This document shows positions 1 to 11,000 of a stretch of DNA of 14,735 nt, one piece after another. The notes below the pieces were generated by a model. The model was not told the DNA's origin. It was given only the letters and a program-made list of their open reading frames with translations, and did no database searches. Each line of letters opens with the position of its first letter. Position 1 is the first letter of the stretch. A program made the position numbers and the translations under genes. The stretch is taken from contig CAJUBY010000044.1 in NCBI GenBank assembly GCA_910585055.1, positions 1 through 14,735 of the forward strand, read 5' to 3'. Origin of the DNA: an uncultured Christensenella sp. (GTDB lineage: Bacteria; Bacillota; Clostridia; Christensenellales; Pumilibacteraceae).

Positions 1-3000
1 CGAACTCCATAATGTCGTGGACGTAATTGACTACACTGTTTGTCTGCGACGCCGTCGAGCTGTTGAATATCCCGCTCTCTTTCCAGCGCGGCTGCACCAA
101 CTGTTTGTTGACTTTATGTGTAAACTTCTTTTCCGTACCGTCCTGCGTATCGCCGTCGGCAAAAATATAATTGTATCTGCCGAATTCGCTGTTGCGTTTA
201 AACGTTACGGTAGCAAAGTAATCGCCGGCGATTATCGGCGCGCCGCTCTGTTTATTGGCATTTGCGGAATTGGTCGGTTTGTTTGCCGAATCGCTGTACG
301 TCGCAACGTAATCAAACTGAGCAAAACCGCTTTCCGGCAATATTATGCCGTCGGAAGCGCTGTTAAACTTAAGTAAAACATGGTGTTCCGCGCCCGACTT
401 ACCGCCGTTATAGGATACTATATTACCGCTTTCGTCTTTGATCTCGCTGTAAACAACGGGCGACGCAACAGCCGTTACGGGCAGCGGTTCTACGGTCATC
501 GTACCGGGGACCGCCACTATAACGTAATTGTCGTACAAAACGGCATCCGTTACGGGCTTTACCGTATACGAACTGCCGGCAACGCTCATCCACGGCGCAT
601 ATATGCCGTCGCCGTTGGAGATGATGCAAGAGGTGATCTCCGCGTGATTGTAGCTCACTCCTGCAGCAGGGCCGAACGAATCGCCTTCGCCGCTTACCCA
701 ACCGTCGTAACGTATAGAGAATGTCGAGTTGGTGGAATTGGCTCTGTAAGCGGCGTCGGTACCGTAAGGCGCTCCGAATTCCGTTACGAGATTGGCGTAA
801 GTCGCATTCGGATCGTATTTACCGACTGCGACGCGAAGTTCCGCCTTTTCTATATACCAACGCGGCAACAGCTTTATGTTGTCTTCGTTCTCGAGATCGC
901 CCGTTATCGGGAGTTCGTCGGCATTGACGAAACTCAATTGATACATAGGATAGCCGCTTTTGACCGACGGAGCCAAAGGATATTTTCCTACGGTCTTCGC
1001 ATTTATTGATATTTTCAACACGACGCCGTCCAACGGATCTTTCCATCCGCTTCCGTCCGGATGTACGAAACCTTCGTTACCGCTTATAATCTCCAGGAAA
1101 TCCGAACGGTATTTTGTGAGCGCTTCCGTCACGTGAATGTTATGATTTACTGTTTCGCCCTGTCCCGTATACACACATGCCGCATTTTTATTGCCTTGTG
1201 TTCCGTCGATATATCCGCTGACTTTAACGGTCATTTGACGCGCCGCCAAAGACACGACTTTATTACCGGACGGCACTACGGTAAAGTTGTAAGCAGTGAC
1301 CGTGCCGGGTATAAGAGTCATATCGTACGTTCCGCCCCAGACCGAGCTTGCCGGCGCATATTTGGTATAGAACATTTCGCGTGTGTATTCCGTCGGGATG
1401 ACAAGCTGACCCATGGCCTTTTCATCGGACATCATCTGTTCGGTACGCGCTTCGTAATGTTCGGATCTGTAACTGACTTTAAGTTCCGAACATCTATCGG
1501 ACGCGCCTATCTCCGATCCGTACTGCACGCTTACGCTTCCCGTAGTGGCGATAAGACGCTCGGGCAGTATCTCGAAAGTATCAAATGTATATGACTGCGC
1601 ATCGCGGTCGTCGAACGAATAATTGGAAGCGGAAAAACCGTTCCCCGTTCTGTCTGCCAACGTTACCGTAATATTGTATATGCCGGAGTTTTGGATCCTT
1701 ACGGAAAACACATTGTCTTTAATGTCTTTACCGCAGATAAGGAAGGCGTCCTCGTCTATGCCCAGGCCTTCCTTGCCTGCCGAAAGGCGGTTATCTTCTT
1801 TATATGTCAGATTGACGAATTCTCCGGCTACTACATCGTTGAACGCGTAAGTATAAGTATAACTTCCGCCGTTAAAGAACGGTTTTCCGTCTTCCGTAGA
1901 TATACTTCCGGGAACGGACGAAGTAAGCTTTACCTGTCCTATAGTGATTCGTTTGCGTTTTATCTTGTACGAATTGTTAGCGGACTGTGCTTCGAAATTG
2001 GGGTCTTTTATTTCGTATTCCACGTAATAATCCCCGGCGTCCTTGGGCGCATCTTTGCCGTCGCCGTACAACGTATGATCTTTCGCATTGCCGACGAAAT
2101 ACTTGAGTTCGCCGAGCGCCGCGGCTTCCTCTTCCGTAAATACGCCTAGCGGCAACGAAGTTTCGACTTTGAAATATTTTTTGACACCGTCGTAAATATC
2201 CCAGTTGCTGCCGGTATACTGTTCACCGAACTCGGCGTCTTTGTACGGAGTCTCGTCTATCGTTATATTGAGATTGGCTTTCTCTATTATGTGAGTACCT
2301 GCGGCGTTGGCTATAGCCTGATAATCCGGATCGAGCGCACCGGCAAACGATCCTCCGACCGTAACTGTATAATTAAACAATGTTGCGTCATGCTTGGATA
2401 CGTACCTAGCGCCTGCCGTAACGTATATCGCATACCTGCCGACGTTTGCCGTAGTAAGCTTGCCGCCTACGTCAGTGACAGCCGCGGAACGCATAACAAA
2501 CACCAGCTGGCTTGTATTATCGCCCGTCTTTCTGCCGTCTGCGACCGTTACGGACCCGTCGCCGTCCGCAAAACCGATATCCGATCCGAGAGCAAACGTA
2601 TAGTCGGTAAACTTTTCGTTTACGTCGTATGCGCCGTTTTTATAATTTATAAACTTATAATAATTCACACGGTCGTCTATTTCTATCTCGATCTCGCGCG
2701 GCGTAACGTTGAGTTCGCCCGATCCGAACACCACGTTGTAATTAACGTGTTTATATCCGCCGTAGCTTACATCGTAATCTTCTACCGGCGCACCGTTTAC
2801 TGTTTTAACTTTTATACCGTAGATTCCCGCCGAACCATTTTCGTACCCGGCTTCGTAATCGGACGATATACCGAAACTCACTATATCGTCTATAGCGTCG
2901 GGTACTCCGCCGTTATTGACAAGTCCCTTGACTATATACGGATAGTCCGTTCCGACTGCACCGACCGTATCGCCTATAAGCGAACGCTCGGAAATATCTT

Positions 3001-5082
3001 CGCCGTATACTATCTCGGCGCTGACCGGAGCAACGGTCAGGTCTTTTTTGCCGACTTTGAAATAAAGCGCATACGTAAACGCATCGTAGTTGTCGGTCTC
3101 CGGCATATAATAATTGATCCGGTAATCTCCGGCATAGAACGAGTTTTCCGCAGCCGCTTTGTGTACGCCGTCGAACAGCGACTTTATAACGTCCAAAGCG
3201 CCTTCGCCGTTTCCTGCCGCTACTTCCATTTGCAGCAGCTGTTTCGGCATACGCGTAACGGTGACTGTCATAACGCCGGAATGATCGATGAGCTGCGGCG
3301 AATTAAGTTCATGTCTGCCGTCCGGGTCGTAACCGTAGGCGTGCGTTTCGCTGCGGTCGCCGTATATCCATGCGTTTTCGGTAACAGTCGACACAAAAGA
3401 GGGCGCGCCTTTAAACAATGTGTAATCGGCGAGCAAAAATCCGTTTTGCGCACGTGATATAACGTACTTGCCCAAAGCGCCCGAAAAATCGTAGTTATCG
3501 GATATCTCCGCTTCGATATCGTACCACTCGCCGTCTCTGTTGGCGGTATTGGTAGTTACGCCCTCGGCATGTTCGTCGAGCGCCGGATTCATGAGATTTT
3601 TTACGATCGTTTCGATGCCGTCGGGGATCGCGATCAAAGTATCGGCGAACATCGATCTTTGCTGTGTGATCGCAGTTACGTCGGTAATTTGAGGTTTCTC
3701 CGGATCGGTCTGACCGTATACCGCGCGGAAGTCTTTTATCGAAAGCGTAACGGGCAGTTTTTCAACAATAAGCGTACCCGTCACATTTACAAAATCGTAG
3801 TTTGCGCAACCGAGATCGGCGCCGTCGAATATCAACGGATATTCGCCGACGTCTTTGCCGACGTCATATGCTTTGTCGCCGTATCCGTAACCGAACGTGC
3901 CGTTTTCCAATCCGTAGAACAGACCGGCGCCGTAAAACAGCGTTCTGTCTTCTTCGATCAATCCGCCGACGGTATAAATGCTCCCTTCTTCCGCGGCACG
4001 AAGATCCGCAACGGTACCCTTATAAAGCGTGCCGCTTATATCGGTAGGATCGAGATCGCCGTATTTGATAGTTATATTGACCGATACGTTCGCTTGTTTG
4101 GGCACGATCCGTACGTGTACGCCTATATTTTCGCCCTCTGCATTTCCGAAAACTACGGTTTTGTGATTTTTTGCATTGACCCTTACGAAATAAGTTTTAT
4201 TGTTGTAAGCGTCGTTTACATTGCGCACAACAGCGTCTGCGACACCGTCCGCACCGATAACGTAAGGCGTCCAAACATCCCCATCTTCCGAGAATTCCCA
4301 TGTGGGTTTAACGGCGGGATTTACGGTAACAGCCGCTGCATCGAACAGATTGTGCGATTTGGCATCGTACGTACCGCTATAGCCGATCACCTTATTTATC
4401 GTGATGTCTGCGGCTGTCAATTCGTAATAGAATGTTCCGAAAGAGCTTTGATCGAACGAATAATCGGAAACGCCCGGTCTTAATCTACAGCTTACGGTAT
4501 ACTTGTTTGTTTCCGTCGTGATATCGCTGAACTTATCTATCTCGTTTCCGTTTGCGTCTACAGCCTTGAATTCCAAAATATCTTTTATATCGTCGCCCGA
4601 TATAACGCCCGCACCGCTTCCGTTTTCGGACGTATGGACCGCCGCCGCATACAGATCGATGAGTTCCGATCCGTATACGCTCGACAACCGTCCGAATTCG
4701 ACCGTTAGCCGACGCTTTACTATTTCGAACGAACCGACCGTTACATCCAGCTCGTAGTTACCGGCGCCGTCGATATCGGCGAGCATAGGCACTACGATAT
4801 AAGCGTTGCCGACGGGCGAATCGGGTCTTATCGGATCGGTACCGTCCAGTATACGCGCTACAATGTATTCTTTGTCTTCGAAAAATCCGCCTGCGGTTAT
4901 ATCGAACCCTACGTTCGGTACGGCATCGCCGTAAACGTGAGCGTTGTCCGATGCCTGAGTATACGATCTGCCGGTAACGGATACGACCGCCGGCGTAAGC
5001 GTAAATTCGGCAGTATTGTTGACAAGCCCTTCTATAGTAAAGTTTTCGTCGTCTATATCCGTTATTTCGACTGTCTGCGCCG
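1..5082 (-). repeat. Protein repeat block B: 'NY...G.L.V...VYGD' type MBG units, continuing past the left edge
   Basis: From about residue 2040 the units are dominated by an 'NY-x-F/V...G-x-L/F-x-I/V-x-K/P' strand followed by a new unit opening with 'V-Y/F-G-D/S/E'. Openers are near residues 2090 (HVYGDAVP), 2180 (SVYGSEL), 2380 (IKYGDLDP), 2497 (AVYGQTDP), 2613 (WIYGDRS), 2733 (IVYGEDIS), 2990 (AEFGEQY), 3230 (VQYGSEI), 3477 (TEFGAPYG) and 3590 (VVYSEIK). Spacings are about 90-125 residues, or roughly double where an opener has decayed or been inserted into. 'AxYGDxxP' followed by an 'NY' strand is the core MBG_2-like signature. The last unit is cut by the window edge. Confidence 0.72.
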
Positions 5083-8000
5083 CAGGCTTACCGTCGGTGT
5101 AAGCAACGTTTTTGACTTTTGTTATAACAAGTTTGGGTTCGGCGATAAACGATTCCGCAGTGTTTTTGGGAAGGCGTATCACCTTTGCGGCGCGAGTCTG
5201 TTCCTGTCCGTTATAAACGGCAGAAGCGGTATCGCTCCACTCGACCGAAGCCAACAGCTTGCCTACCGTAAATTCCGCATCGCCGCCGAATTCGTTGTAG
5301 TCGCTGTCGTCGCTGCCCTCCGTATCGAAAGTGACGCTTACATGCGCTCTGTACCGACCGGCAGCCCACGGCAAGCCGTTTACAAGTTCCCCGTCGCCGA
5401 GCAGCGTTTCTCCTTTATAGAACGTTACCGTAACGACCGGATCCGCCGCTATTATAAGATCCAAAATACTTTGCGCGCCGTCGCCGTAGTTTACGGTATC
5501 CGGCTTATACGTAAGCTTTAATTTATTGTTCGGGTCTTCGCTGTTACCGACCGCAAAAAGTTTTCCGAACGTAAGTCCCGTATTGTCGAAATACCTGCGC
5601 AGATCCGCATCGTTCTGATAACCGTTATCTCCGAAGGTATATCCCTCGAACTCGAACAGAGCGCCCACCTGCTGCTTTGTTATTACGAAACTCAAATACA
5701 GATCGATACCGTTACCGTCGACCTTTCCCCAAACACCGTTCATCGGCGCCGGAGAAACAAACGACATACCCTGTTTGTCTGCGACGTTTTCCACCCATAA
5801 ATAATCGTACGGATCGAACGTTCCGCCTGCGATCGCATTGCTTATGCCGTCGATCGTAAGCTTGACGTAATACACTGTTCCGCGCGTTGTTACGGTAAGT
5901 TCTCTGTCGGTCCATATCGGATCGCCGCCGTTATAGTCGTAAATACCGTAGCACACCGTATAAAATACGTCTTTCGTTCCGTCTTTTACGGGCTTATCGG
6001 CTGCAATATTCTGAGGCTTGTATAACGTCTGTTCGGAAACAAGTTTTATCGCACGCTGATCTCCGAGCGCCGGCGCGGTAAGCGTTTTACGCGCAACGGT
6101 AAACGTCTCCTCTTTATCTGCATCGGCGCCTTCGCCGAATACGGTTTGACCGCCGGCCGTCCAGCAATAATTTTTACGTGTCGATTCGTTGAGCGTGAAC
6201 TTTACCGTGTATTCGCCGGCATGTATATATGACAGTACACCGGTCGCATTATCGAACAAAAGATCGCCGATGGGGATGTTTATGACGTTTGATCCGCTTA
6301 CCGATGCTGTGAGTTTACTGCCGAAATTCGTGTTTGCAGTCCAATCTCCGAATTCGAGCGTTTGTACATCGCCGCTGTAGATCAATCCGGTGTAATTGGC
6401 TACGGGTGTAGCTAGAACGGCTTTTTTTACCGTAAACTCTCTTGCAAGATCATTTTCGGCAACACCGTCCAAAGTATAATTACCGCCGTCGACAAGTCGG
6501 GCCGCCGCTTTGTACACTCCTGCGTTTGCGGTCTGCGCTAATGTCAATTCTTCCGAACCGTCTTTATCGGTAAGCGTAAGCGACAGCGATACGGCGCCGT
6601 CGCAGAACGGCTTAAAGTCATCTGCGAAATCCACTGCAGGCGTATGATCTTTGCCGTCGCCGTATTCGAATCCGCCGTTGAGCAGATCACCCGTCCACTT
6701 CAGCCTAACGGTAAGTTTGCTTACCGTAAATGTATATGTAAATATCTGATCGGGCGACAATGCCGCGCCGTCGCCGGCGGTCTTCCATTCGTAGTTGGGC
6801 GCAGGCCGGACCGTGACCGTATATGCCGAGACATCGGCGCCCGTGAACTTGACGTTTTTGACCGTCTGCTTTTCTTCTCCGTCTATCTCTATGACAACAC
6901 GTTTTACCGTGCCGTCGGAATTTGTATACTCGGAATAATTCGAAATAAATTCCGCAAAGTCGTAATCGCCGTTTTTAAAAGTTTTTTGTATACTGTTGCC
7001 CGATATATCGTCGTCCGCGATAAGCATCGGCGCGGCAAGCGCAGGCGAAACTATCTCGAATTTAATAGAAATCAACTTGAGATCTATTCCGTCCAAAGTG
7101 TAATTATCGCTTGCGTCGCCGCCTATCTCTACTACTTTGGCATAATAAATTTGCGCTGCGTTTACGCTGCTTACTTCCGTATTACAGGCTGCGTCGGAAT
7201 AATATTTTACCGAAGTTATCTCCAGAAGCACTCTGTCCGGCTCGTGATCGGTATACGGCGCGCAAATGGGCTTGGACTGCTCGGCTGCGGTTTCGTCGTA
7301 TTCGTAACTCGGATACAGCGTCGGATCATCAAACGGCAAATACATTTCACCGTCCGCTTCCTTGTACCATACAGTCTTGAACACCGCACGCGTTACGGTA
7401 AACGTTTCGGTCTTGTCGTCCGTATCGTGAACGCCGCCGATCAGCCATTCGTAATTGTTTTTATCGGTAAGCGCGAGCTTTACACTGTATTCGCCCGCTT
7501 TTATAACGTCGAATCCGCCGATATCATTATGTATTTCGGATGCTCCGAGCGAAATATCCTTACCCGAAACGCTCTCGCCCGACACCGACACTATTTCCGC
7601 GACGTTAACATCGGGATACAAATGATCGGTATACCAGCCGGTTTCGGTTTCGCCCGTAAGCGAATACTTTACGGTTTGAGTTTGTACTGTTCCGTCGTAC
7701 ACCGCATTCGGCGGCAAAGTTATATCAGAAACGCGTTTTTTGTATATTTTACCGTAATAGACGATATCGGTGTTTGTGCCGTCATCCCATAAATAGTTTT
7801 TGTCGAGCGTGATCGTGACGGTATAAGATCCGGCTTGAGTCAACGTAAGTTTTCCGTTGTCGGAGCCGTAATCGAACGCGTCCGCAAGATAAACGTCAGG
7901 TATATTTTCGGATTCATTGGGATCGAGACGCATCCCGCCGACTGTCACAGTAACTATTTTACCGCCGTCGGCAGGCATGGTATTATCGCTTTTATAACCC

Positions 8001-11000
8001 GAAAGCGTGGCGGTAATATCCTTTCCGTACTGACCCACCCAATCGGCAGACGCGCTATCCGCAGTCCAATTTCCTTGAGCGGTATCGTCGTTTACAACCG
8101 TTATTTTGGCTACGGTCGCTTGCGTAACGCTAAACGGGATCACCAGCGGAGGCAGAGTGTAATCCTTATACGCCTTTTCGTCCTCGGTCGTATACTCTAC
8201 GGTGTATACGGCTGCATACCGACCTACGTTCCACACGCCGAAAGGTTTTACGGCAGTATCGATCGGATCGCCGACGGTTGCCGTGCCGTCGTATTCGTAA
8301 TAAGCGATATCATCGGATACCGTCGCATAAAACCCGTCGCATAAGCCGTAGTTCAAAACCGGCTCGGGATCTTTTGTGCCGTATTTCCACCCCGTTCCGT
8401 TGATGTAAGTAAAAGACAGTTCCTTTTGCGTGATCTCAAAATCCACCGTAGTCGGCTGACCGTCGGCAAGCTTGTAATTTACCGCGTAAGCTTCGCTGAC
8501 TGCGATATCGACCGAATAAACTCCGACATGTAAAAATTCGTACTTGCCGCCTACGACTGTCACGGGCGGACAGACCCCGTCCGCCGTATATGTAAGCAAA
8601 AGCACGTCGTCTGCAGTATCGGGAGAAACAAATACGTCGTTCCCCGTTATAAAATCGTCGGCAGTATATCCCTTTTGCGCATACTCCAGTGAAGTGACGG
8701 AAGAAAAAGACAGCTCTTTTTTGAGTATTTCGATCTGTACGTAAGCGCCGACGCGCGACTTGGATGCAAGATACGCTGTCGTCTCTTTCGTAACGGCATA
8801 AACATGATACTCCCCGGCGTTTATTTTGCCGGTCACACTGTTGTAAAAAGGTTCCGATTTTAAATCGTAACTCGCATAATCGTATTTATCGGGCATGTAG
8901 GTATCGTTATCGGCTTTTACGAATACCAGCTTATAAGGGACCGCAAGCTGTCCGTTTTGCAAGCCGGATCCGTCTTCCGTATTTACAAGTATATACGGTC
9001 TGCCGCCTATCGTACCGTTTACGGTAAGATCGATATCGTCACCGTATAAAATATTTCCGGCAGCCGCGGATGACACACCTATAGATAACGCACCCTTTTC
9101 GACGACTATCGTATACTCTGCATACGAACCGTCCGTGCTTACCTGTATATTGGACGAACCCGACGTAAGGGTGTATTCGTTCAACGACACATCGGCGCTA
9201 TCCAGCGATACTTTTATTTTATACGTACCGCCAGCCTTGAAATTGATCCTGCCCGTAGCTTCGTCGTATACGGCTTCTTCGTCGTTGGACAAATTCCAGC
9301 TACTGCCGTATTGAGTAAAGACTTGGACCCCCATACCGAAATCGTGACCGAAATTTACGGCGCCGTACCTTAACTGTGACAGATCTTTAAATATTTTAAA
9401 ACAGTTATTTTCCGAAAATACTATAGAAGATGTATCGAGCTCGGGCGCGGCGACCGGGTCTTTTTTAAGGTTTTGATCACGCGAAAAATTAGTACCGATG
9501 TTTTTGGTCTGTCCGTTGAATTTACCGTCGTTATACGCAAACCTGACCGATATCCTGGTAGTTCCGTACGAAACATATCCGTCGGGCGCTGTGTCTCCTT
9601 TTGTAATGGTCGGTTTTATAAAACCGTTATCCTTGAAATCGGACAGCGGCATGTCTACGCTCCCGACGGCTTCGCTCATATCTCCGTCGCCGAGATCCAC
9701 CTCGCCGTAATAAAGCTTGACGGTCATGTTGCCGTAATCGACAGCCTTATGCATTACCTGCTCGGGCAAGTTGCCGGCTATATCGCTGCCGATACTTGTC
9801 GGGCTTTCGTATTTTATATTGTCGACCGTTATAGGCTCACTCGATATAACGCTCTTATCGCTTTTTGTCAAAGTTACCGTTATATCTTTGGAATAATACT
9901 GCCTGCCGGATTCTATAAACTGCTTAATATCGTCGGCGGTAGGCGTAAGAGTACCGGCGAATGCCGTTCCTTCCGGCATAGTCTGCGTTGTATCTCCGTT
10001 GTTATACACAAACGTGATAGCTGAAGCAAAAGCGTTGACCGACAGTCCCGTATACGGCGTCCTGTCGGCATATTGCGAATTCGCCAATATTTCGTTGAAT
10101 TTATTTTTATCGACTATTATCTCTGTTATATCTACAACGGCGAAGTTGATATTGAGCGTTGCGGAACACTCATCCGAAGGATACGCGCCTATTGTAGAAA
10201 GAGTTATCTTTACTGCTCTGGAGCTTTCGTTTTCGGCTATTTCGGTCCTGTCGTCTATGCTCAAATTATAACGCGACGCAACATTCGGCGCTACGCCGTC
10301 CAACTGACCGTACGTATTGAACGCCGGCTCAATCACGCGTACGGAATTTTCGTAAACCGCGGTTATTACGAGATTGTTTTCGAATACCTTTTTGTTAGAG
10401 GAAAGTCTGGTAAAAACATCCTTTCCGTTGCGCTTATAAAACAACCCGTCGAGAGTTATATCGCCTGCGACACGCAGATCGACGCCTTTGAGCGCTGCGG
10501 CTTTGACTGTTGCGGTCACGGAACCTTCGACCGACGGATCCTGTATGCTCTTTACTGTAACGGTAGCGGACGAACCTACCGACAATGTTTCGGGGGAAAG
10601 TTCGACGGTGTACAGATCGCTGCGCAGTTCGGTATCGCCCGACATTACAGTCAGTAATTTAACTACGGAACTTGCGGTATGGTCGTCGGTAAGATCGCCG
10701 TCTAACGAAACCGTCAGACTGCCCGCAGGCGCTGCCGGCACTTCTGCTGCGATGTTGAGAGGCAGATCGGCAACGGCTTTGCCGCTTTCCACGACAAGAG
10801 CAACAGACTGGATATCTTCGTCGGCGCCCACGATAGGGTCGTTTTCCGGCATTGCGATCTGATCTTCGCCTTTAGTTACTTTTATTATGTACTCGTCGTG
10901 AGTAAGCACACGCTCTTTCGTTTCCGCGCCGACCGTATACTTACCTGTTACCGTAATGTTGTTTTTTACACCTTTCACGGTAGTGACGCCCTTATAAATA

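Noticed and set aside
17..10657. Many long plus-strand open frames (up to 388 and 382 codons, for example 2291-3457 and 6644-7792) opposite the giant gene.
   Set aside because: All the long ones share the same register, exactly antisense to the giant gene's codons. They exist because that gene rarely uses TTA, CTA or TCA. Their translations show no family motif and are Arg/Tyr-rich noise.
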